Below the pieces are notes generated by a model that worked only from the letters and a program-made list of their open reading frames with translations, searched no databases and was not told the DNA's origin. A stretch of 64,000 nt of DNA from Coturnix japonica (lineage: Eukaryota > Chordata > Aves > Galliformes > Phasianidae), in NCBI RefSeq assembly GCF_001577835.2, contig NC_029516.1:82742328-82806327 (forward strand). Direction: 5' to 3'. The position numbers were made by a program, and so were the translations under genes. Of this stretch, positions 12,442-24,520 are shown piece after piece; position 1 is the stretch's first letter; every line of letters starts with the position of its first letter.

Positions 12442-12749
12442 CACCATCTCCTGCATGTTCTACGCTTCATTTTTTGCCCTGGTGGCACCTACATGGCCAA
12501 ATGTGCACACATTACTGCACGTGCAAGGAAGGAAAAGATGCAAGAAGCAGGAGCAAGAAACAGGAATGAGCATGGCTTAGGCCACCACGTGCAGAGACTG
12601 AACCTTCTCACTGGTGGTTGATCCCTCACATGTGCTGTGTACCACAACTTCAGAGCCCCGATTCATGCAAGGAGGTACCAGTTGCTCTTAGACGTGGAAA
12701 AAAAAAAAATCCCCAATGCCTATGAGAGAAAGTATTGGTAGTTTTTGAG

Positions 12750-12908
12750 CTGCAGCACTGGGGGATTTCAGTGCAATTAAGAGTGCAGCGCTGGGCGAGA
12801 GCAGAGTCCCTGGGGAATTTGGGGGCAAGTAAGAGCACCGGCTGGAGCTGGGCCTGGGGGATTTCAGGTGGCTGAGAGCACTGAGCTGCACTGAGCTGCA
12901 CTGAGCAT
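12750..12908. repeat. Degenerate minisatellite-like block
   Basis: The word CTGGGGGATTT (one variant CTGGGGAATTT) recurs at 12758, 12810 and 12854, so units are about 44-52 bp. The block ends in a 10-bp tandem CTGAGCTGCA. Unit boundaries are blurred by divergence. Confidence 0.55.
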
Positions 12909-14659
12909 CCAACCCAGCACCTTCATACTTAGCATCCGTTCAGACCTCTGTTGCTCCTCTGCACCCTATTGCAAACATGGAGATCTAGAAGCCTCTGGTA
13001 CAGAAAATAGTAACTGAAAAGGAAGTGGGAAAAGGAATTGCCAGTATCTCAGCAGAGCCAACAGTGCCTGCTGACCTTTTCTGCTTCAGCCCGTTTTATA
13101 CGGAGCAGCTTAGAATTGATTTGGGTCACTGTGACACTTACAATCAGAGGTTTGTCTCCTATGGTTTAGGCCTATGAGAGAGAAAACCTCCTCCTGCTTT
13201 TGGCTGTCTCTCTGTGAGGAAGGGCTTCTGCTGCAGCAGTAAGAGCAGAGTCACAGGGTTCCCCACATGGCCAGGGAAATGGGAAAGCTCCTTTGCATTA
13301 GCTCAAAATGCCCGTGATATCAAAATCTTTGGATTTCGTCATTATTTCCTGATACTTCATTTCCTTCAGCCTCCTGAAAACTGAAACCAAAATATGCCTT
13401 GGAGTCAAGGATGTTTGAAATATGTCACCAAAATGCAGTGAGCGCTATTTGCTGTGCAGCTGCCAACCAGAGCCATCATCAGGAGCCTGAGAGCATGGGG
13501 TGGGGAGAGGAGCAATTCTCAAGCTTGAATGCTCGCGTTGACCCCAGAGGAGTCCCGTGGGACACCATGAGATAAGCTCTCCATCAGGCACGTACAAGTC
13601 AGGACAGCGCAGGGCAGCATTGCCCTAATTCAACCAGCAGCATTGGGAGATGGGCACTGGTGCACCCATTTGGCAAGGGCAACCTTCTGGTTCGGAGCCA
13701 TGCAAGGAGTTAATGAGTCACCATATTGCATGTTTCTGGGTTGCTGAGTTTTTGGTGTTTTTTGCTGCTGTTGCTGTATTATTTCTTTTTTAATGAAAAT
13801 TTAGGCTGTGGTGAACCAATGGCCAGGATATGCCTTCTGGAAAGTACCACCTTGAAGCAATTCACCGTGCCACGTGTTGGACACTGTGACTAGTACTCGC
13901 TTAGACTCAGAATTTTCCTTCACGTTCATCTGGAAGAAAAAAGGGTAATTCTCTCTGACTAAGAAAAAATGTGCCTTTCTAGATGAGCCCAGGGTCGAGA
14001 GCCCAGTGAGGGGGGCTGTGAAGGGTAGGCTGCGGGCTTCATGCCAACTGAGACCCTGTGGGACATCTCTGCACAAGACCTTCAGGCCAAGAGCTGGGAG
14101 AAGGTGCAAATTAAAAGCACACGGTGGTAGTTCCAATTCATTGGAATATTCAGAGTCTTTTCTTTCCCCCATAGATTCATAGGTAACTTTCCATGGCGTC
14201 TTTTGGGCTCTCATACATGTTCATTTTGGAGTGGGGCCAATCTGTAACAGCCCATCATTCTTTCGACAGCTCTATTTTCTCTGTTATTTTCCTAAGTGGG
14301 GAATACTCCTGGGCTTACCCTAATTCTCAGTCCTCAGGTGTGTGTCATTGTCACTGACCAATAAATAACAACACACAGTAACAAACAGTGACCGACTGTC
14401 AAAACAGCAGCTGGGAGCACCACATGAGGACTGCTGCAGCCACAGGGATCAATGACGAGACAGCAGTGCGTCACCCCAAGCTCACTATGTGCTCACTGGA
14501 CAGCTAGTGTCAGTGGGTGTTTCTGGCCCTGAACTTCCTTCACCCAAAGCATGGTGATGCACTTCCTGCCTGCGTTTCTCCATCTGGTAAGGCAATGACC
14601 CTCTCTTGCTGCTGCCTGTGGTCACATCAGTGAGCGGCTCTCACCTCCCAGTGCTGTCA

Positions 14660-14745
14660 ACCTCAATCATTGAGGTTGAAAGGGATCTCTGGAGATCATC
14701 AAGTCCACCCCCCCTGCTAAAAGCAGGTTCCCTACAGTAGGTTGA
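14660..14745 (-). mobile_element. CR1 LINE 3' fragment
   Basis: A GAGGTTGAAAGGGATCTCTG and CAAGTCCACCCCCCCTGC series is the reverse complement of the CR1 3' region. The terminal tail is missing. Confidence 0.8.
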
Positions 14746-15649
14746 GCCAGAAAGCAGAGAATGACCGACTTGGTTTCAGGTTTCAGCCTTAGTTTCAGCC
14801 TCTTACTCTGGAGACCAGGAGACCAGCCCAGAAGTATCTGCCTCCTTTCCAAGATACTTCCACAAACTGTCTAAATGAGCATCTGGCTTAGGGCAAAAAG
14901 GAAACTGAATGAATAGTGTGATCTGTGCGTTGTGGCACCTGCCATTCCCCTCAGTGTGAAATCCCACCTTTGCATGCCTTTAAGAAATTAAAATAATTTA
15001 AAAGAAGAAGAAGTCTGTTTCAAGCAACTGCAGTTCTGCAGGTAAGAACATAAGATAAGCAGGGATTAAGTTCAGTGGCTTCATGAGAGTGAGGCATTGC
15101 AATGCCCAGCTGGAACAATCAGTAATGTTCTCTGTATGAGCTGAGGGCAGCAGTCATATCTGGTTAAAAAATAAAACACCTGCAAATTCATTTTTACTAC
15201 TCCTCCACTAGGTTTGTAGGTGATTTATTGGTAATTTGCAATGTGTGCAGACAGATACGTACGCCATGCCTGGAGACGTCAGTGAAGCAATTGTGGTCAG
15301 CTGCTGTGGACGCGAGGTTTGGCTCCAGCAGTGGATACGAGGAACGACTAGCTGGCAGGCTTGTTGCTCCTTGATGTAAGTAAAGTGACATTTTCATTTT
15401 CAGCTGTGTGCCAGTGTTGGCACTGTGATCCCCACCTGCAGCGTGACAGTGTTTGCAGTCTGCTTTCTTTCCAGTCTGCTGGCAGCTGTATCTGTGTCTT
15501 TTCTTTATGTGTGCTTGCCGGGTAGCACACTTGGAGGGGTGTCATGCCTGTGAGCATTAGCTTGTCTTATGACCAACTCAATTCCCAGTCACCGGCAGGT
15601 TAATTTGAAGGTCCTAGCTGGGGGTCACCCACCTGCACTAAAGTGAGAG

Positions 15650-15965
15650 GAATCATTAATTCCCTCCAAGGCAGAGAGGCTTTACGGAGAGATAATGACA
15701 GACTGGAGTGTTGGATAATCACCAACTGCATGGAGTTCAACAAGAGCAAGCTCTGGGTTTGGTACCTGTGGCACAGCAACCCTGGCTCTATATACAGACT
15801 GGGGAATGAGAGCAGCCCTGTAGAGGGGGATCCAGGGGTTCTGGCTGACAGCAAGTTTTAACTGAGTCAGCAGGGTGCCTTGACAGCCCAAAGGGCCAGA
15901 TGTACCCCGGAGTGCATCAGGCCCAGCACTGCTACTGGGTGGGGGAAGGGTTGTCTCGCCCTGCT
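15650..15965 (+). mobile_element. CR1 LINE internal fragment
   Basis: The segment reads like the CR1 reverse-transcriptase C-terminal region: CATGGAGTTCAACAAGAGCA and CTGTAGAGGGGGATCCAGGG are typical. Unlike most copies here it lacks the terminal 3' tail, so it has been cut or deleted on that side. Confidence 0.75.
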
Positions 15966-17894
15966 CTAAAGGGTGACTTTCCTCAGCTTGAATGACTTAA
16001 ATTGAGACTAGGCAAAATCCTAGATATGATAGGTTAGGAAAAGCCCTGTGGTGGCTTTGAGTTATTTGATTGGACGGTTGTTTTCCACCACAGGGATTTC
16101 TCTTATGCTGAGTTGTGACCTGAGCCCCTTTACTTGCCTTTTTCTTCTGGCTGTTTCTTCACCAGCTGCTTCCAAAACATTGCTGTTCCTGGGGATGACT
16201 CCTGTTTAAACTGTATACCAAGGTGCATAGAATTAGTGGGAAAATGCTTAGCAAAATGGCCAACAAACACAACATTTAAAGTTTACTTCTGCATTTGATT
16301 CTTCATGAATTAGATTTCAGAGAATCGGGAAGTGCTGATGTGTGACAGAAGAGAAACGCATGAACAGGACCACTGAATGCTCTGTTTTATCCATTAGTGT
16401 GACAAGGCTTAAAAATATCTGCTTCCTTTCTGTACTTACGCACTTTGTGTGATGCTATTCAGTGGTGATACCACTTTGATACATGAAGTTCTGCTGGAAG
16501 GAGGAGCAGGGAGGTGGTATAAACTGGCTGACTGCTGGCCTTCCCTCTTTGGCTTCACCCTCACCCTGTGCATGCACCCACACTCAAAGGGGAACGTAGC
16601 CTTTGGAGGAAGCCACCAAAAGCATAGCTGTGCTGTCCCCACCATGGCCCTGGTCTGGCAGAAAGCGATCACCAGGCAGAGGAAGCTGCTAACTATGAAA
16701 CCTTTTTAAAACCAAGATAGCGTGTGGGATCAGGGAGGAGATGACCTGTCACTGATATGCCAAGTAGATGGGTGCATAAAGCTGCAAGATAGTGCAAGAG
16801 GATCTGACTTGGGGATAAAAACAAACATTTATTTGATTGATGATGCACATCAGACCAGAGACTGTCAGAAGTCAGTTGAAAGCTAAGAATATTGCAACCA
16901 CAACAGATACAGGGAGGTGTGGGAATAAGGATGCTGCTCCTTTAGCAGCAGTATTCCTGGGGTTCATACATCGAAGCTGCAGTGGCTCTGCTGAAAAATT
17001 ACTTCAGCACAGAAAAGAGAGGAGAAAATATTCTGTATGGAAGTCCCTTTCTTTGTAATCCAGCCCAAGGCCTCAGCAGTGGGAGCAGCAAACAGCTTCT
17101 CATTTGACATGGAAGTGACAAGAGCATGAGCTCAGGGATCAGGCTTTGTGTCAGAGCAGGCGTTTGCTGAATGTAGGAAACACGTTGTCTCTGCTCTGTC
17201 AAAGCAGTCGCGGTGCTGGAGGAGCTGGGGGGCTGCAAGAGATGGAAGCGGGTGAGATCTTTTTGTACGCTGTTCAGTCATCTGTCTGCACTGGGACCGG
17301 CGTGCTGGAAATGAAATGTTGCTTATCCCATCCTCAGTCTCCAGAGCCTTCTCAGTTTTTCCACTGAATATCCCTGACAAGCCAGCTGCTTTGATGTAAC
17401 CTAGCCATGCATGCCTTAAGTTGTCTTGGCTGCAGTAGTGAAACCGTGGAGGCTGCTCTTGGGCTGACACAAATGCATTCAGCCATAAATGAGGCTGGTG
17501 TGAGGAACTTGTAGGTGCACTGGCCAGGAGGCAGCCAACAAAAGAGGTGATAGCACACCAGCTTGAAAGAGAATGGTTGTTTGTGTAGGTAATGGTAGGG
17601 AGAAAGGAGGGGCAACATAAACCTAACTTCAGGAGCTGGCATGTGAAAACATACATAGTCCTGTAGTAAGAATTTCTGATTCTAGGAGGGGCATAGCAAA
17701 GGTTATTCTGATCATTATCCAATCTAAACTGGAGAAGTATGTGAGCTGAGACCTCCAAACAGCCAACTAGCTTGACCTCAGTAAATGGAAAACAAGATAG
17801 AATGCAAAATGAGTTTACCTTGGCTATCTCATGCAGGGCTATTCTAGCAGGAGTTGTTGACTGTGTAGATAGAAGATTTCAGACAGTCCTTTCA

Positions 17895-18112
17895 GGCTGG
17901 ACATTAGGAAGTATTACTTTCCGGAAAGAGTAGTCAGGCATTGGAATGCACTGCCCAGGGAGGTGGTGGAGTCACCGACCATGGGAGTGTTCAAGAAACG
18001 CTTGGATGTGGCACTGAGGAATATGATTTAGCCAGGAAGTATTGGTAATGGTTGGACTAGATGATCTTCTAGGTCTTTTCCAACCTTGATAATTCTGTGA
18101 TTCTGTGATACA
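17895..18112 (+). mobile_element. CR1 LINE 3' fragment (twin of the 12.2-kb copy)
   Basis: Same subfamily and nearly the same 5' truncation point as 12218-12441. It ends in tandem TTCTGTGA. Confidence 0.93.
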
Positions 18113-21100
18113 GTGCTAGAGGCAAACCCACTAAGCTGGAGATACAGAGGATTAATGCGAGCACTGTATTTACCTAAAGAAAGGATGTCAGGAGGTTGTG
18201 CCTCAAGGGAAGCAAGCAGAGTGGAAAGAGGTTATTAATGAGGCTCCTCAGATTGCTGATGCTCACCCAGAAGGAAAACAGGCTTTAATCAGACTTAGGC
18301 TGATCCGAAGGGCTGGTCACTGCAAAGATCATTCAGGCTGCAGCACAAGGAGAGGTGATGGCACAAAGGACCGGAATAAGGACAGTAGGATGAAAGTCGG
18401 CAGCAAAAGGCCACAGCTTGTGCATGCAGAGACTAGCTGTAGGATGCCCTTCTCCCAGCTTGTCCCTGCCATTTGGAAATTAGAAGGGAAGGGGAGCTGT
18501 AATTGATCATAAAATGAGGAGACCTCACCATGGTGCCACCAAGAAAAAGAGTGTAACCAGAAATGAGATCTCCCCAGCTGGTTCAAGACACCTTTGGATG
18601 GTTACATAGATGGAGGTACTCCCCAGAAGGCTTGGCAGTGGACAGGGCAGAAAGGACCAGACTGGAAGGAGAGCAAAACAGCATGGCTAGCTCAGCCCAG
18701 TGCCTGGAGGTGTAAAGGGGCATGGATATTGGGTTGGAGAAGTGTAGTGCTGAGTGAGACAGACTGCCTAGCACGATGTTCACAATACCCTGGGACAGAT
18801 CTTTCTCAGGGACAGTGTATAGGTGGGTTTTTCCAGGCCTACCTGCTTATTTCCAAAGGTTATCCCAGAGTTGTCAGTGACACCTGCTAGTACTTCTATA
18901 AACAAGGACTCAGCTGTGCAATGACATAATCTACAGCTCCCTCTATGCATTAGCATGCCTGCTGAATGGGCCATGCATAGAACCTGTGCCATGCGATTGC
19001 CTTCTCTCCTCTCACGGAGCATAGTTAGGAGTCAGTCCTCCCCTCAGTCTGAGCCCTCTCCCAGTGCCATACATAGAAGACAAGATATACTGGCGGAGGA
19101 GCTGTAAAAGGGGAAGTCTTAAGGCTTGCACTTACAGAAAATTGCTCTTTTTAAGGTTTGAAGGAAAAGGAAACAAACCGACGTGGACACCACATTTAGA
19201 TTTGAGGTTCAAAGGTTTTCAGGTTTGGTTCTTGTTTTAGGTTGTGGGGGCTTTTGGATTTGTTTGTTTTCTCCTGAACTCCCCCTCCCACCTTCAAATG
19301 TCAACCTGGCAGGTTTCTGGAATTGAGTCCTGTTGAACTTTGCTTCCTGAAAACCTCGAGTTTGCACTTTCCGTGTTGCTGTCTGATTTGTGTGCACACC
19401 AGCACAATCTATGTCTGTGGATGCTTCAGCAAGGGTAGATACATAGCTGTCTCTGAACAAATAAATCTGCCAAAAATGCTGCATTTGGCAAGAAAACTAC
19501 TCCAACATGATTAGTAGCCATTCCACAGGAGGCCAACATGACCCTGCTGCACATGGACATTTTGGAGGCTTTTAGTAATAGTCCCTCTACTGAGCACATA
19601 CAATTTCTGCTCTTTGGGCCTGACTCCCATTGAAATCAGTGTTGCATGATATATATAAATCCATGTCAAAACAGTACTCACACTATTGTATAGGACAGTT
19701 AGAGCTGATTTGATGCCCTGCTTTTGCCAGTTGGGAGCCGCCATCCTTTGTCTCTAGCCTCAAGTCACCAAATCCTGCTGCCAGTACTGGTTCTAGGGCT
19801 CATCTGATATCCCAGCGAGTTGATGCATCTCACAAAGATGACAAAGAAAAGCAAGGCTCATTTATTTTGTTCTTTGCTGTGTTAGCATGTTGAACTGGAT
19901 GCCAAGGGAGTACTGAAGGGTTCAAAGCAGAAAGAAGTTTGTCCCCCTCTCTGATTGACCGCATGGAAGTAATCCTTAGGACTTTTGCAAGCCTGCAGCA
20001 TAGAAACCAAGCACAATGTGAATTAACTGTGGATTACTCAAATCAAAGCAAGATTCTGACGAACAAAACCCACTTGTAGGCTGTCAGCCCTTAGTCATAT
20101 TGAGCAATTCCCCAAGCTGGCTGGACAAACACGCTGCAGATGTCAGGCAGAAGGCAAACCCAAAGAGCTACTTCTCAAACATGCTATTTCATACCTTAAT
20201 TAATTTATTTTACACGTGCATTTTCGTACCTGATGACACACATCCTTAAAGGCTAACTTGCTTACGTTTACACTGTTGTAGTTTCTCAGTGTCACTGTGG
20301 TTTTGCGATTAGAACAGCTTGAACTTCTGTGGAACTCTGCAAAATGAAGTCCTCAGTCCTGGCTGAATCAGAGCCTTTTTGGTCAAAGAGAGCGTAAGGA
20401 CTGTCTCAGTTCCCCAGGTAGCACAGAGCAATACTGTCCTGTTGGGATAAGAACCAGATGGAAAATGACCTTCCCCATGACACAATCACTCGTGCCAAAT
20501 AGCAGAATGCCTGATTAGGCAGGATCTATGGGGACCTGGCTGTCCTCAGTTGCACTCTGGCACTGCTCACGCCTATAGCAGGGAGGGCGGGGCTCCAGCA
20601 GACCCCTGAGGTCAGGTAGGTTCCTTCTTCATGTCTGTAAACATTAAACAAAAATTCATCCTGTGTCGTCCTCACAGCAGCTGCTGACAGGGAGTGCTGG
20701 TGTAGCCATTGCAAGCAGTGCAGCCTGCTCTGTGGAGAACCAGAGTGTTTGCAGCTCTGCCTTCACTCACTTGGCATGGAAACCACAGGAGACTGAGAGC
20801 CTTACAAGGGAAGAGCCAGCAGGAGCTAAATAGGGGATGGTGAGGGTGACTGTAGGTATTAGTTTGCATTCTGAAGGGCAGAGACCTGCTCTCTTTTTCC
20901 TGCATGAATGTGTACGTTGGGCTCTCCTGTGCAGTGGCTGCATGGATAGTGGTGCATCGAAACAGTAGATCACAGAGACTGAGTTTGCTGTGTAGGTAAC
21001 TGAAGAAGCTTAATCCCAGATTATTAAAACACCTTTGTTTTTGGCAAGAAGCCCTGGGGCTTTCTGAGCAGTAAGCATCATATTATCAACTTATTATCAG

Positions 21101-23650
21101 GACCCAAGTTACACACTGCTGAATAGTGTGGGTGCATTTTGCATTTGCCTAGTTTTAATTAATTTCCCTGTTTCTGAGTCATAAAATTCTGCTTTAAACT
21201 TAAATTTAAACACAACTGTATTTTCTGTAAACAAGACCATACTTAGACTCTAATCTCTTCTGAGTTGAAGCTCCTTCAGCTCTTGCCAGCTTTGTAGTCT
21301 GAAGGTTGAGGATGGGTAGGGGGGAAGAACGGGACAAGAAATCTCTTGGTTTCTGTCTGTGGGGTTTTTGTTATTGTTGTTTTCCTTTGTAAGACGAAAG
21401 TGGTTTTCTGTAACCTGAAACTGCTGGATTTTCCTCTTTCCTCACAAAGTGTTCTCCTTTGTTATTGCCATTGTGAGGGAACAGCCTACATTTGTTTGAG
21501 CAGCTTAATATCACAAGGCATTTGGACTTCTTTAATAAAGCTGCCTTCTGCCTTTTTTTTTGTGGGATAAAAAAGGTGTCATTTACTTCCACTAATGAGC
21601 AGAGAAATGTTACCAGCTGAGTTCAGTTCATGACTCTTTATACCTCTTCTTCCATGTGCAAATATTGAAGCCAACAAGTACTGGAGGAAAAACAATCAAA
21701 CAAACAAACAAAAACTTCCTAACAAGGTTAATCCACTCTGCGGAGGGGGTTATTTCTCAGAAGAAGATGTTTTTAGGTCGCTTGCACAATGATATTTTAG
21801 TGATGTACTTCCCTATAAACAGCTTGGATAGTCTCCATTCAGCTTGGACATGTCTGTATGAAAAGCACTCAGATGTGCTTGTAATCTGGGTGAATACAGA
21901 TAGGGGTGTCTGTTCACATTAACACCAATCAAACAGATCCCAGTGCTGTAAGAGGGTGTGTGGTTATGAATTCTCCTTGGAGAGTGGGTGCTCTGTGTTG
22001 TGATCCAGTATTTACTCACTCCTGCGCTTTCTAACATATTTCTGCTGTGAGGTGGTGGCAGAAGTAGGAGGAGGTGGGGACTTGGATGCTTTCACTATTC
22101 ACTACGTGTTGGAAATAGCAGAAGTTTGCTTGTGCTGTAGGCACATTCCTGCAGCGGTGGCTCTTCTATTTGGGAAAAGTGAGTGACAGCAGTGGGTCAG
22201 CAGAAGAAAAATGGCTGTGATGTATCTGGACAGCTTTCCATTACCAAGGCTTTCTACCGCAAGTGCTGATTGGCAAAGTTCATTTCCTCTGCATAGCACA
22301 TACGCTGCAAAATTTCACTTGCCTTTTCTGCTTTTTTTTCCCTGACTGTTTTGTGTGAAAGCAAAGGAAAAATGTGGTACATGTGATGCTCTCACATCTT
22401 CCTCTTTTCCACAGTAATTATTTTTAGCAGTATTATAAGGCCCTTTCTTATTAAACAAGAGCTTCCCTTTTCAAGCTACTGTGCTTCTTCCACCTGGACA
22501 AAACTGACCCTGGAGCACGTATGGTTAAAATGCTGAAGGCTTATTGAAGTGCACAAGAAAGCTTATTCCTATGGGGATTTCCCTGTGAATTGTTGAGTTT
22601 ATAGTACCTGCTATCGTGCTCTTATCAAGGAGCCTCTTTTGAACAGGGACTTCAATGCGAGTCCTTCAACTTTGTTAGCACTCCTGACTAAGGATTCGTA
22701 ATAACTTCTTCCCTTGAAGAGCTGGCTTCCAAGAATCAAGGACGTGTGCTCAGGGAAGTTTTAAGTGATGGGCAGATTATGACTTCTGCCTCTGATCAAA
22801 GCAGAACAAAGCACTTGACTGCTGTGCTCTTTCTGTTATTGTAATCTCCTTGCAATCGGGGAGCTCTTTGTATGTACTACAAGATATCGGCAGCCATGAT
22901 ACTTAAGAAGAGAGAAGGAGCTCTGGCCAAGAATGACATCCATGAGTTCAGCTTCCTGTACCGAATCTAGTGAGCCATAATGAAGCAATGAGCTGCTCCA
23001 GGTTACTCTGTAGATAGGGAGCGGCATAATGCTTCAGGTTGGAGGCTGATGGGAAGCTGGCACAAAGGCAGGGAGGCCAGGAGCAGAGGCTCTCAGGGCT
23101 GGGGAGCTCTGCTGCTTTCCCTGCTTGCCTAAGAGCAGGGTAGAACCTTGAGCAAGAAATGCAGATGTGGATGTAAAAAGCTGGGTTTTCCTTCTAGCTG
23201 TGATATACTAATAGCAAAAGAAAATAAATTGTTTTGAAACTTGAACTTAAAATGAAAGCGAGATGCTAAGTTGCACAGCTCTAACAGGCTTGCCAGTAAC
23301 TGCATAATGAAGCAGGATAGAGGTTTGGTCCCTATTTGCCTAAAATGCTGCACAGAGGTGTGGAGATGAGAGCCGGGGCTGTCACTAAAAGAAACAGCAT
23401 AAATACATGGCATGCTCATGGTTGGTTTGGGGCTTTTCTTGTTCCCCAAGTATCATGAAAACACTTGTCTGTACTTGCTTGGTCCTAGAGTCGTCACTGC
23501 TTTCAAACTGATGCTTGGGTAGAGCACAAATATACAGGATTGAATTCAGAGCCTGGATCACAAAACACATGAAAACACACAGTGGGTAGGCACAGAGACC
23601 CGCTCTGACTCACCAGCGTGCTTTCATGTATAATATTTATTGCCCTGCAA

Positions 23651-23690
23651 AAAAAAAAAACAAAAAAAAAAAACCCACAATAAAAAAGGT
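23651..23690. repeat. A-rich simple repeat
   Basis: Two runs of about 11-12 A separated by a single C, then an A-rich tail. It could be a retrotransposon tail, but no element body is visible next to it. Confidence 0.7.
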
Positions 23691-24399
23691 GTAACCTGTT
23701 CTTGCTTTGGTAATTGATTTCTCTGTAGAAGTGCCACCTGCTTGGTTATGTCACATAGGAAACTGGAGTTGAACCATGACGTATGTCAAGAGCTTTGTTA
23801 AAGCCGTCAGATCACCTCTGCATCCCTCACAGATACTTTGGGCAGGAGGAGGAAAGATTTATTGAAAACGTGCTTTGCATTTGAATGTGAGAGAAGCAGC
23901 ACTGACAGGAGATGTCTGACCACATTGCTCTGCTCAGGATGACCCTGTACTGTGAGGCCATGCAGCCAGCACAGTGCCAACCTTCCTGCCCCAGGCACCA
24001 AGGGGAGCCCAGCCATGGCCCTACACCTAATGCTGCAGGTGAGAAGCTGGAGCCACAAGCCAACCTGGAGGCAGAGCCTGCAGCGAGGAGAGCACCGAGG
24101 ACATGGCCTTGGAGTGTGCTCCGTGCTGGCACTCGGCCATGGTAGGAGAGGTGCTTTCCCGTAATGCTCTTAATGAAGGCAAGCTTGATGACTGCTTGCC
24201 TGATTACACCCAGCTCAACTTGAAATCATTTGCTATTCTTATTTATTCCAGTTTTAATGTTATGGGATTATTCTCTGTGCAGCATCAGACATCTAACTTC
24301 AACCTAACCATCAAAGCCCATGCCATCTGACAGCCAACACCTACAGGAGCCCTTCCTTCCCTCCCAAACCCTATGGCCCCTCTGTTTTGAGGACTGGGT

Positions 24400-24520
24400 G
24401 TCTCCCACATCCTCGGCAGCCCTGTGGGGCCGTGGCGTCAGGCGCCCGCCCTTGCGCATGCCCCACGAGGAAGTTGCGGGTGGGCGTGAGTCAGCTTATC
24501 AGTGCCGGTACCCACGCCCT
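24400..24520. promoter_or_regulatory. CpG-rich patch with AP-1/NF-E2 plus GATA motif
   Basis: A locally CpG-rich patch in an otherwise CpG-poor intergenic region contains TGAGTCAGC at 24487-24495, overlapped by CTTATCAG at 24495-24502 (reverse complement CTGATAAG). The first is an AP-1/NF-E2-type site and the second a GATA site. This pairing is typical of haematopoietic enhancers. Regulatory function is inference. Confidence 0.35.

Noticed and set aside
17132-17758. 208-codon minus-strand open frame
   Set aside because: No recognisable domain, low-complexity Ser/Pro/Cys-rich translation and no splice or promoter context. Frames of this length occur by chance in non-coding bird DNA.
18198-18506. 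102-codon plus frame with mixed charged residues
   Set aside because: No ATG context, domain or splice signals were convincing, and it follows a CR1. Treated as non-coding.
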